Assembly (NCBI RefSeq): GCF_001704635.1
Contig: NZ_MAXF01000190.1
Span: 1 to 64,000 of the forward strand
Source of the DNA: Streptomyces sparsogenes
Lineage (GTDB): Bacteria > Actinomycetota > Actinomycetes > Streptomycetales > Streptomycetaceae
Reading direction: 5' to 3'
Length of the DNA stretch: 64,000 nucleotides
Below are positions 53,213-61,074 of this stretch, piece after piece; position 1 is the stretch's first letter, and each line of letters starts with the position of its first letter. A program made the translations under genes and the position numbers. The notes under the pieces were generated by a model, which had not been told where the DNA came from, searched no databases, and was given only the letters and a program-made list of their open reading frames with translations.

Positions 53213-55371
53213 CCGATCCCGGGGATCAGCGAGATGAGCAGGTCGATGAGTTTGATGCCGATGAAGGGCGCGACGAGCCCGCCGAGGCCGTAGACGGCGA
53301 GGTTGCGGCGGAGCATCTTGTCGGCGCTGACCGGGCGGTACCGCACGCCGCGCAGCGCGAGCGGCACCAGCGCGATGATGATCAGCGCGTTGAAGATCAC
53401 CGCGGACAGGATCGCGGAGTCGGGTGAGGACAGGCCCATGATGTTGAGCCTGTCCAGGCCCGGGTAGACCGCCGCGAACAGGGCCGGGATGATCGCGAAG
53501 TACTTGGCGACGTCGTTGGCGATGGAGAACGTCGTCAAGGCGCCCCGGGTGATGAGGAGTTGCTTGCCGATCTCGACGATCTCGATGAGCTTGGTGGGGT
53601 TGGAGTCGAGGTCGACCATGTTGCCGGCCTCCTTGGCGGCCGACGTGCCGGTGTTCATCGCCACGCCGACGTCCGCCTGGGCCAGGGCCGGGGCGTCGTT
53701 CGTCCCGTCGCCGGTCATCGCGACCAGCTTGCCGCCGGCCTGCTCCCGTCTGATGAGGGCCATCTTGTCCTCGGGGGTGGCCTCGGCGAGGAAGTCGTCG
53801 ACGCCCGCCTCCTCGGCGATCGCCTTGGCCGTCAGCGGGTTGTCGCCCGTGATCATGACGGTTTTGATGCCCATGCGGCGCAGCTCGTCGAACCGCTCCC
53901 GCATGCCGTCCTTGACGACGTCCTTGAGGTGGATGACACCGAGCACCCGGGCGTCGCCCTTCCCGTCCGGGGCAAAGTCGCAGGCCGCGACCAGCAGGGG
54001 GGTGCCGCCCGACGCGGAGATCCGGTCGGCGATCTCGGCCGCGTCCTCCGTGACCGTGCCGCCCTGCCCCCGGACCCAGGCGATGACCGAACCGGCCGCG
54101 CCCTTGCGGACCTTCCTGCCGTCCACGTCGACGCCCGACATGCGGGTCTGGGCGGTGAAGGCGACCCAATCGGCACCGATCAGCTCGCCCTGGTGCCGCT
54201 CGCGCAGCCCGTACTTCTCCTTCGCGAGGACGACGATGGAGCGGCCCTCGGGGGTCTCGTCGGCCAGCGACGAGAGCTGCGCGGCGTCCGCGACCTCGGC
54301 CTCCGTGGTGCCGCGGACCGGCACGAACTCCGCCGCCTGGCGGTTGCCGAGCGTGATGGTGCCGGTCTTGTCGAGCAGCAGGGTGGAGACGTCGCCGGCG
54401 GCCTCGACGGCCCGCCCGGACATGGCCAGCACATTGCGCTGGACCAGGCGGTCCATGCCGGCGATGCCGATCGCGGACAGCAGCGCGCCGATCGTGGTCG
54501 GGATCAGGCAGACCAGGAGGGCCACCAGGACGACCATGGTCAGGTGGGTGCCCGCGTAGTCGGCGAACGGCGGCAGCGTGGCGCACGCGAGGAGGAACAC
54601 GATCGTCAGGGAGGCGAGCAGGATGTTCAGCGCGATCTCGTTGGGCGTCTTCTGCCGGGCGGCGCCCTCGACGAGGTTGATCATCCGGTCGATGAAGGTC
54701 TCCCCCGGCTTTGTGGTGATCTTGATGACGACGCGGTCGGAGAGCACCTTGGTCCCGCCGGTGACGGCGCTGCGGTCGCCGCCCGACTCGCGGATGACGG
54801 GTGCCGACTCGCCGGTGATGGCCGACTCGTCCACCGAGGCGACGCCCTCGACGACATCGCCGTCGCCGGGGATGACATCGCCCGCCTCGCAGACCACCAG
54901 GTCGCCGATGCGCAGCTCGGTGCCCGCCACACGCTCTTCGGTGGTGCCGGTGAGCCGGCGCGCGACCGTGTCGGTCTTCGCCTTGCGCAGGGTGTCGGCC
55001 TGTGCCTTGCCGCGGCCCTCGGCGACCGCCTCCGCGAGGTTCGCGAAGATCACGGTCAGCCACAGCCAGGCGCTGATCGTCCAGCCGAACCAATCGGTCG
55101 GGTCGAGGCACGAGAAGGCCGTGGTCAGGACGGAGCCGACCAGCACCACGAACATCACGGGCGAGGCGACCATCAGCCGCGGGTCGAGCTTGCGGAAGGC
55201 GTCCGGCAGCGATCTGACGAGCTGCGCGGGGTCGAACAGGCCCCCGCCGACGCGGCCCGCGGCGGCCCCGCCGGCGGCGCCCCTGTGCGCGGCGGATACG
55301 TCGTCGTGCGGCGCCGGGGTGGGAGTGGCTGTGGACATCGCGTCCTCGTGCTTGTCGGTACGGGTGGTCAT
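53209..55371 (-). CDS. kdpB: Potassium-transporting ATPase subunit B (P-type ATPase)
   Basis: A 720-residue P-type ATPase that energises high-affinity potassium uptake. The phosphorylated residue is Asp334 in LLLDKTGTITLGN; other motifs are VDESAITGES, MITGDNPLTAKA and MTGDGTNDAPALAQADVGVA. The N-terminal 40 residues are Ala/Gly-rich and poorly conserved. The start overlaps the KdpA stop and has GAGGGG upstream; another ATG 11 codons later is possible. KdpB works with KdpA, KdpC and KdpF encoded around it. Confidence 0.95.
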   Translation of the reverse strand: MTTRTDKHEDAMSTATPTPAPHDDVSAAHRGAAGGAAAGRVGGGLFDPAQLVRSLPDAFRKLDPRLMVASPVMFVVLVGSVLTTAFSCLDPTDWFGWTISAWLWLTVIFANLAEAVAEGRGKAQADTLRKAKTDTVARRLTGTTEERVAGTELRIGDLVVCEAGDVIPGDGDVVEGVASVDESAITGESAPVIRESGGDRSAVTGGTKVLSDRVVIKITTKPGETFIDRMINLVEGAARQKTPNEIALNILLASLTIVFLLACATLPPFADYAGTHLTMVVLVALLVCLIPTTIGALLSAIGIAGMDRLVQRNVLAMSGRAVEAAGDVSTLLLDKTGTITLGNRQAAEFVPVRGTTEAEVADAAQLSSLADETPEGRSIVVLAKEKYGLRERHQGELIGADWVAFTAQTRMSGVDVDGRKVRKGAAGSVIAWVRGQGGTVTEDAAEIADRISASGGTPLLVAACDFAPDGKGDARVLGVIHLKDVVKDGMRERFDELRRMGIKTVMITGDNPLTAKAIAEEAGVDDFLAEATPEDKMALIRREQAGGKLVAMTGDGTNDAPALAQADVGVAMNTGTSAAKEAGNMVDLDSNPTKLIEIVEIGKQLLITRGALTTFSIANDVAKYFAIIPALFAAVYPGLDRLNIMGLSSPDSAILSAVIFNALIIIALVPLALRGVRYRPVSADKMLRRNLAVYGLGGLVAPFIGIKLIDLLISLIPGIG

Positions 55372-57056
55372 GCCGCCATCCCCTCGGCGAGCGGGCCCAG
55401 CGCGAGCGCCGGGAAGTACGTCAGACCGGTGATGATCAGGATCGCGCCCGCCAGCAGGCCGGTGAACAGCGGCTTCTCGGTGCGCAGGGTGCCCGCGGTG
55501 GCCGGGACCGGCTTCTGCTCCGCCAGCGAGCCCGCCAGCGCCAGGACGAACACCATCGGCAGGAACCGGCCGAGCAGCATGGCCAGGCCGATCGTGGTGT
55601 TGAACCACGGCGTGTCCGCGCCCAGGCCGGCGAAGGCCGAGCCGTTGTTGTTGGCCCCGGAGGTGTAGGCGTAGAGGATCTCGGAGAACCCGTGCGCCCC
55701 GCTGTGGTCCACCGAGCCCGCCGCGGTGTTGAGGATGGAGTGCGGCGGGGTGGGCAGCGCCATGGACACGGCCGTGAAGCCGAGCACCAGGGCCGGGGTG
55801 ACGAGGATGTACAGGGCCGCCAGCTTGATCTGGCGGGTGCCGATCTTCTTGCCCAGGTACTCGGGCGTACGGCCGACCATCAGACCGGCGATGAACACCG
55901 CGATCACCGCCATGATCAGGATGCCGTAGAGGCCGGAGCCCACACCGCCGGGCGCGATCTCGCCGAGCATCATGCCGAGCATGGTGATGCCGCCGCCCAG
56001 GCCCGTGAAGGAGGAGTGGAAGGAGTCCACGGCACCGGTCGAGGTGAGCGTGGTCGAGGCCGCGAAGAGGGACGAGGCGCCGACGCCGAAGCGGACCTCC
56101 TTGCCCTCCATCGCCCCGCCCGCGATCTCCGGCGCCGGGCCGCGGTGGGCGAACTCCGTCCACATCATCAGAGCGACGAAGCCGATCCAGATGACGGCCA
56201 TCGTGGCCAGGATCGCGTACCCCTGCTTGACGGAGCCGACCAGGACGCCGAAGGTCCGGGTCAGCGAGAACGGGATCACCAGGATCAGGAAGATCTCGAA
56301 GAGGTTGGTGAACGGGGTGGGGTTCTCGAACGGGTGGGCGCTGTTGGCGTTGAAGATGCCGCCGCCGTTGGTGCCCAGCTCCTTGATGGCCTCCGTGGAG
56401 GCGACCGCACCGCCGTTCCACTGCTGCGAGCCGCCCATGAACTGGCCGACCTCATGGATGCCGGAGAAGTTCTGCAGCGCGCCGCACGCCACCAGGACGA
56501 CCGCGGCGACCACGGCGACCGGCAGCAGCACCCGCACCGTGCCACGCACCAGGTCGGCCCAGAAGTTGCCCAGCTCTCCGGTGCGCGAGCGGGCGAAGCC
56601 CCGCACCAGCGCCATGGCCACCGCCATGCCCACCGCGGCCGAGACGAAGTTCTGCACGGCCAGCCCGGCGGTCTGCACGACATGGCCCATGGCCTGCTCG
56701 CCGGCGTACGACTGCCAGTTGGTGTTGGTCACGAAGGACGCGGCCGTGTTGAACGCCTGGTCCGGGTCGATGGAGGCGAAGCCGAGCGAGCCGGGCAGCA
56801 CGCCCTGGAGCCGCTGCAGCAGGTACAGGAAGAGGACGCCGACGGCGGAGAAGGCCAGCACGGCGCGCAGATACGCGTGCCAGCGCATCTCGGTGTCGGG
56901 GTTGGCACCGATCCCCTTGTAGATCCACTTCTCGACCCGCAGGTGCTTGTCGGAGGAGTAGACCCGGGCCATGTAGTCGCCGAGGGGACGGTAGGCGAGC
57001 GCCAGCGCCGCGATCAGGGCGAGCATCTGGAGCACGCCGGCCAGAACGGGACTCAT
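55368..57056 (-). CDS. kdpA: Potassium-transporting ATPase subunit A
   Basis: A 562-residue, about ten-helix channel-like subunit that binds potassium. Four selectivity-filter-like loops are visible, including SFVTNTNWQSYAGE, GTNGGGIFNANSAHP, and SGANNNGSAFAGLG, as in KtrB/TrkH relatives. It starts LAGVLQMLALIAALALAYRP. GGAGAGG lies in the kdpF coding end upstream. It is encoded directly after kdpF and overlaps kdpB by four nucleotides. Confidence 0.95.
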   Translation of the reverse strand: MSPVLAGVLQMLALIAALALAYRPLGDYMARVYSSDKHLRVEKWIYKGIGANPDTEMRWHAYLRAVLAFSAVGVLFLYLLQRLQGVLPGSLGFASIDPDQAFNTAASFVTNTNWQSYAGEQAMGHVVQTAGLAVQNFVSAAVGMAVAMALVRGFARSRTGELGNFWADLVRGTVRVLLPVAVVAAVVLVACGALQNFSGIHEVGQFMGGSQQWNGGAVASTEAIKELGTNGGGIFNANSAHPFENPTPFTNLFEIFLILVIPFSLTRTFGVLVGSVKQGYAILATMAVIWIGFVALMMWTEFAHRGPAPEIAGGAMEGKEVRFGVGASSLFAASTTLTSTGAVDSFHSSFTGLGGGITMLGMMLGEIAPGGVGSGLYGILIMAVIAVFIAGLMVGRTPEYLGKKIGTRQIKLAALYILVTPALVLGFTAVSMALPTPPHSILNTAAGSVDHSGAHGFSEILYAYTSGANNNGSAFAGLGADTPWFNTTIGLAMLLGRFLPMVFVLALAGSLAEQKPVPATAGTLRTEKPLFTGLLAGAILIITGLTYFPALALGPLAEGMAA

Positions 57057-57063
57057 GACGGGC

Positions 57064-57153
57064 TCAGAACCTCTCCGGGAAGATCAGGGCGAGGACGAGA
57101 TAGCCCAGCAGGGCGACGGCCACGACGAGGCCGACGATGTTCTCGGCGGTCAC
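57064..57153 (-). CDS. kdpF: Potassium-transporting ATPase subunit F
   Basis: A 29-residue single-helix peptide (TAENIVGLVVAVALLGYLV then LALIFPERF), the small stabilising subunit of the Kdp complex. The ending LIFPERF is the classic KdpF signature. The GTG start overlaps the stop codon of the micropeptide gene before it, and kdpA begins seven nucleotides downstream. Confidence 0.9.
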   Translation of the reverse strand: MTAENIVGLVVAVALLGYLVLALIFPERF

Positions 57154-57233
57154 AGCTTCGTCACCCCCTTGGCGACGAGAGCCACGAGCGCGAACACCGC
57201 GAGCGTGGTGACGACGAAGGCCACGTCGGCCAT
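57150..57233 (-). CDS. 27-residue membrane peptide coupled to kdpF
   Basis: MADVAFVVTTLAVFALVALV followed by AKGVTKL and a stop, read behind AGGAG at a seven-nucleotide distance. It is one hydrophobic helix with a basic tail, and its stop overlaps the kdpF GTG (four nucleotides). The close coupling and good ribosome-binding site make it a likely real gene. It could be an extra Kdp subunit, a regulator of the pump, or a leader that controls kdpF translation; none of these is shown. Confidence 0.75.
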   Translation of the reverse strand: MADVAFVVTTLAVFALVALVAKGVTKL

Positions 57234-57311
57234 CGCGAGCTCCTAGTGAGATACGGAGAACAAGAACTGACGAGTCGAGGAAATCGCCCCTGTGGCCGGT
57301 TTTGGCCGTCG

Positions 57312-57360
57312 TTGACGGCTCCCTTACGGCCACTCATACACCTTTGACGCATCTCTTACG
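57312..57360 (-). promoter_or_regulatory. Two 17-bp direct repeats upstream of the kdp operon
   Basis: TTGACGGCTCCCTTACG (57312-57328) and TTGACGCATCTCTTACG (57344-57360) match at 14 of 17 positions and are 32 bp apart start to start, about three helical turns. They lie 80-130 nt upstream of the first operon start. This is the usual layout for a response regulator such as KdpE, although no kdpE gene is seen here. Confidence 0.55.
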
Positions 57361-57379
57361 ACCGGTTGGGTGAACGCGA

Positions 57380-59920
57380 TCAGGTGCCCCGGCCCTGGTG
57401 GTCCGGGGCCGGGGCGGGGCGCCCGGCCGTGGTGGGCAGGGTGAGGGTCACCGCGAAGCCGTGCCCGGTGGTGGTCGTGGTGTCGAGGGCGCCGCCCATG
57501 GCCTCGGTGAGGTCGCGCGACAGCCGCAGGGGCAGGCTGTCGCCCGGGCGGTCCGTGACCGCCCCGCCGTTCGCCGGCGCTCCGATGGCGCCGTCCGCGA
57601 TCCGGACCGTCAGCCGGTCGGGCAGGGTTTCGGCGGTGAGGGTCGGCGGGGCGTCGGGCGGGCTGTGACGCAGCGCGTCGGCGGCGAGGGTGGTCAGCAC
57701 CCGGGTGAGGAGGGCGGCGTCGGCGATGACGTCGGGCAGGTGGGGCGGCAGCCTCAGCACGATGCCGTGGCCGCCCGGGCCGAGGTCGTCGAGGGCCGCG
57801 GTGAGCGCTTCGCCCAGGTCGACCGGGCGCAGGTAGAGATCCAGCGCCCCGGCGTGCAGCCGGCTCAGGTCGTCGAGGTCGGTGACCAGCGCCCCGGCCC
57901 GGCGCACCGACGCGGAGGCGGAGCTCAGGAGGTGGGCCGCCTCGCCGTCCGGGCCACCCTGGCCGCCCGGCCCGCCCGCCCGGACCAGATCGCTCAGCCG
58001 TCCGAGCGCCGCCTCGGCCGCGCCCAGCGGGGCCCGCAGGTCGTGGCCCGCCGCGAGGAGCAGCGCGGCGCGGGTGCGTTCGGCGGCGGCGAGGGTGTCC
58101 GTCTCGGCGACATGCCGGGTGAGCCGGCCGTGGGCGTGGGCGATGCCGAGCTGCGCGGCGCACGCGGTGAGGAGGCGCAGGTCGTCGCCGCTCAGACCGC
58201 GACCGCGGGCGGCGAGGGTGAGACGGTCGTCGACGGGGGCCTCGACGTCCGCGTCCCACGGCCGCTCGGGCGGCCGGTCGCCGGTGCTGGCGACGACGTA
58301 CCAGCGGGGTTCGGGGCCGGGCTCCGGGGCGCGTTCGAGCAGGCTGACCGAGGCCAGCGAGAAGTTCTCCCGCACCTGTTCCAGCAGGGCCGGCAGGTCC
58401 TGGCCATGCATCATGGCCACCGCCATCCGGCTCAGGGCACGGGCCTCGGAGGTCGCCCGGACGGCCTGGCGGGTGTGCCGGGCGGCCGCCCCCGCCGCGG
58501 TGCCCACCAGCCACGCGGCGGCGAGGAAGACGATCAGCACGACGATGTCGACGGTCCGCGCGACGTCGATGGAGTGCAGGGGGAGTGTGAAGTAGTAGTC
58601 CGCCAGGAGGCTCGCCGCGACGGCGGTGAGCAGCGCGGGGCCGCGCCCGCCGACGAGGGCGGTCAGGACGACGACGAGCATGTAGAGCACCAGGGCGCCG
58701 GGCAGGCCGAGGCTCCCACGCGCCGCGGTGAGTACGAGCGTCAGCGCGGGCAGCAGCAGGGCGGCCGCGGCGAGCGCGGACCGGCGCCGGGCCGGCCCGG
58801 CGCCGCGCGCGGGCCGGGGCGGTCGGGACGCGAAAGTCCCCGCCGCCGCCTCGTGGGTGACGATGTGGACGTCGATGGGGCCGGAGTCGCGGATCGTCCG
58901 CTGCCCCACGCCCGCCCGCAGGAGCAGGGAGAGCCTGCCGCGCCGGCTGGCGCCCAGCACGATCTGGGTGACGTTCTCGGCCTCGGCGAACCGCAGCAGC
59001 GCTTGGGGGATGTCCTCGCCGGTGGTCTGGTGGTAGCTGCCGCCCAGCGACTCCACGAGCCCCCGCTGGGCGGAGAGCGCGGTCGGGTCGCCGTGCGTCA
59101 GCCCGTCGCCGGGCACGACATGGAGGGCCAGCAGCTCGCTGCCCGGGGTGCGGGCGGTGATCCGGGCGGCGCGGCGGATCAGGGTCTCCCCCTCCGGGCC
59201 GCCGGTGAGGCCGACCATGATGCGCTCGCGGGTCTCCCAGGGGGCGGTGATGCCGTGCTCGGCGCGGTAGCGCTGGAGGCCCTCCTCCACGCGATCGGCG
59301 AGCCACAGCAGCGCCAGCTCGCGCAGCGCGGTGAGGTTGCCGAGCCGGAAGTAGTGGGTGAGTGCCGCCTCGACGCGGTCCGCGGGGTAGATGTCGCCGT
59401 GCACCAGGCGCCGGCGCAGCGTCTCGGGCAGCAGGTCCACCAGCTCGATCTGGTCGGCGCGGCGCGCCACCTCGTCGGGCAGGGTCTCGTGCTGGGTGAC
59501 GCCGGTGATCTGCCGGACGACGTCGTTCAGGGACTCCAGGTGCTGGACGTTGAGGGTGGTGACGACGTCGATGCCCGCGGCGAGGAGTTCCTCGACGTCC
59601 TGCCACCGCTTGGTGTGGCGCGACCCCGGCACGTTGGTGTGCGCGAGTTCGTCGACCAGGGCGACCTGGGGGCGGCGGGCCAGGACCGCGTCGAGGTCCA
59701 TCTCGGTGAGCGGCACGCCCCGGTGGACCAGCGTGCGGCGGTCCACCGTCTCCAGGCCTTCGGCCAGCGCGGCGGTCGGGCGTCGCCCGTGCGGCTCGAC
59801 CAGGCCGATGACCACCTCGGCGCCGAGAGAGCGCAGCCGCCGGCCCTCTTGGAGCATGGCGTAGGTCTTGCCGACCCCGGGCGCCGCCCCGAGGTAGATC
59901 CGCAACCGTCCACGAGCCAT
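57380..59920 (-). CDS. kdpD: KdpD-type sensor histidine kinase with degenerate ATPase motifs
   Basis: An 846-residue KdpD. The N-terminal KdpD domain has a P-loop (GAAPGVGKTYAM, residues 11-22) and VDELAHTNVPGSRH; a Usp-like domain (about 230-370) contains GASRRGRLSLLLRAGVGQRT, the region that binds cyclic di-AMP in relatives. Four helices (about 395-500), a GAF-like region and a dimerisation helix with His626 (GHDLRAPLG) follow. The catalytic domain is abnormal: the N-box Asn position is Asp748 (AADALRHSP) and the usual GLGL box reads SLPL (795-798). AAGGAG precedes the ATG. It lies just upstream of kdp on the same strand; no kdpE is adjacent. Confidence 0.9.
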   Translation of the reverse strand: MARGRLRIYLGAAPGVGKTYAMLQEGRRLRSLGAEVVIGLVEPHGRRPTAALAEGLETVDRRTLVHRGVPLTEMDLDAVLARRPQVALVDELAHTNVPGSRHTKRWQDVEELLAAGIDVVTTLNVQHLESLNDVVRQITGVTQHETLPDEVARRADQIELVDLLPETLRRRLVHGDIYPADRVEAALTHYFRLGNLTALRELALLWLADRVEEGLQRYRAEHGITAPWETRERIMVGLTGGPEGETLIRRAARITARTPGSELLALHVVPGDGLTHGDPTALSAQRGLVESLGGSYHQTTGEDIPQALLRFAEAENVTQIVLGASRRGRLSLLLRAGVGQRTIRDSGPIDVHIVTHEAAAGTFASRPPRPARGAGPARRRSALAAAALLLPALTLVLTAARGSLGLPGALVLYMLVVVLTALVGGRGPALLTAVAASLLADYYFTLPLHSIDVARTVDIVVLIVFLAAAWLVGTAAGAAARHTRQAVRATSEARALSRMAVAMMHGQDLPALLEQVRENFSLASVSLLERAPEPGPEPRWYVVASTGDRPPERPWDADVEAPVDDRLTLAARGRGLSGDDLRLLTACAAQLGIAHAHGRLTRHVAETDTLAAAERTRAALLLAAGHDLRAPLGAAEAALGRLSDLVRAGGPGGQGGPDGEAAHLLSSASASVRRAGALVTDLDDLSRLHAGALDLYLRPVDLGEALTAALDDLGPGGHGIVLRLPPHLPDVIADAALLTRVLTTLAADALRHSPPDAPPTLTAETLPDRLTVRIADGAIGAPANGGAVTDRPGDSLPLRLSRDLTEAMGGALDTTTTTGHGFAVTLTLPTTAGRPAPAPDHQGRGT

Positions 59921-60088
59921 CGGCGGACTCCTTGTCCTCCCCCGGCTGCCGCTCGGAGGTACCCCGCGCGGCACGACGCGCACGACCGGGTGCGCCGCAC
60001 CTCCCATGGTGCACGGACCGGCCTCGGCGCGAAGGCGGCGGCGCCCCGTCGTCGGCGGCGTTCCGCGCCGTGCCGCCCCCGCGGCGGG

Positions 60089-60655
60089 TCAGCGCGCGGC
60101 GGGGCCTTGAGCGGCCTGCCGCTTGCGGGCGCGGTAGGCCGCCGCCTTGAGCCTGTTCCCGCAGGACTCCATGCCGCACCACTGCCGGCGCATGCCGCGC
60201 GACCGGTCGATGTAGACGCGGGTGCACTCGGGGTTGCCGCACTCCTTGAGCAGCGGTACGTCCGGGCCGCCGAGGAGTTCGACGGCGTGCCGCGCCACGG
60301 TGGAGAGCGCCTCGTCCGGCGTCGCTTCCGTCCGGCGGCCCGCCGCGGTGAGCTGGGGCGTCGCCGGTGGCCTGCGGGCCGCCTCGTTCACCGTGGCGAG
60401 CGCCTCCGTGTCGTACGCCGCGCCGGCGCGGCGGGCGGTCACCAGGCGGTAGATGGCCTCCCGTACGGCGATCGCCCGCTCGACGTCGGCCTCGCGGGCG
60501 GCGGAGACGGCGTCGACGATCCCGGACTCGAGGTACCAGGCGGTCAGCCGGTCCGGCGACACCAACAGCTCGAACCGCGAGGAACGGCGGGCCCGCAGCG
60601 TGGCGGCGAAGTCGAGAGCGGGGTTTCCGCACAGGAAGACATGGTCCGGGTTCAC
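60089..60655 (-). CDS. CGNR zinc-finger transcriptional regulator
   Basis: A 188-residue regulator of the CGNR (ABATE plus zinc finger) family. The N-terminal ABATE ligand-sensing region starts FLCGNPALDFAATLRAR; the C-terminal finger is CGNPECTRVYIDRSRGMRRQ followed by WCGMESCGNRLKAAAYRARK. The GTG start with AGGA upstream is chosen because it gives the family's normal beginning. It diverges from a small protein and an APC transporter. An inverted repeat abuts its own start codon, so autorepression is likely. The inducer is unknown. Confidence 0.88.
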   Translation of the reverse strand: MNPDHVFLCGNPALDFAATLRARRSSRFELLVSPDRLTAWYLESGIVDAVSAAREADVERAIAVREAIYRLVTARRAGAAYDTEALATVNEAARRPPATPQLTAAGRRTEATPDEALSTVARHAVELLGGPDVPLLKECGNPECTRVYIDRSRGMRRQWCGMESCGNRLKAAAYRARKRQAAQGPAAR

Positions 60656-60756
60656 GTCACCATCCTGGCGGGTGACCCGAGCCGCCGCAAGAATCGTCAC
60701 CACCTTGACAGGTGACGCATCGGCCCCGCATCATCGTCACCAGTCGGACTGGTGAC
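60656..60756. promoter_or_regulatory. Three evenly spaced 21-bp inverted repeats (CGNR operators)
   Basis: GTCACC-N9-GGTGAC occurs at 60656-60676, 60696-60716 and 60736-60756, exactly 40 bp apart. The third copy is a perfect palindrome (arms GTCACCAGTC and GACTGGTGAC around one G). The first copy touches the CGNR start codon, the second contains the -35 of the divergent promoter and the third covers its start point. The pattern strongly suggests cooperative repression of both directions by the CGNR protein. Confidence 0.75.
60705..60734 (+). promoter_or_regulatory. Promoter for the small protein and APC transporter
   Basis: Consensus -35 TTGACA (60705-60710) and -10 CATCAT (60729-60734), 18 nt apart. 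The -35 is inside the middle inverted repeat and the predicted start near 60741 is inside the third, so binding there would block transcription. Confidence 0.55.
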
Positions 60757-60770
60757 AAGGGGGCGACGAG

Positions 60771-60947
60771 ATGTCGCGGACACGGGAAGTACCGGACGAG
60801 GCGGAGGCGGCGCGCCGCGCGCGGTTCGGCGCGCTGCCGGAGCGGATCCGCCTGGAGGACACGGTCGAGGAGCGGGCGGCCACGGCGCCGGACCCCGCCA
60901 GGGACCACTACGACCCGGACGAGTGGCTCGTCCGCCACTGCCTGTGA
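60771..60947 (+). CDS. 58-residue hypothetical protein
   Basis: A small charged, soluble peptide beginning MSRTREVPDEAEAARRARFG, with TVEERAATAPDP in the middle and ending DEWLVRHCL. AAGGGGG lies six nucleotides before the ATG, directly after the promoter and last operator. No domain is recognised. Composition (many Arg, Glu, Ala; a terminal Trp-Leu-Val-Arg-His-Cys) suggests a small helical protein. It is the first gene under the CGNR-type operators, so it probably belongs to that response; the APC gene follows after 127 nt. Confidence 0.6.
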   Translation: MSRTREVPDEAEAARRARFGALPERIRLEDTVEERAATAPDPARDHYDPDEWLVRHCL

Positions 60948-61074
60948 GCCCGGTCGGCCGCGCCCCGGTGGAGCGCGGCCGCCTCCGGGCGACCCGGGAG
61001 GGACGGGGCTCACGTATCGTCTCCCGACGTCGGAGTGCGTGACGTCCGCGGCCGTGCCGCCGGGAGAGTGGGCC

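Noticed and set aside
57398..60715. 1105-codon plus-strand frame opposite kdpD
   Set aside because: Antisense shadow; glycine/alanine/arginine-rich with no motif.
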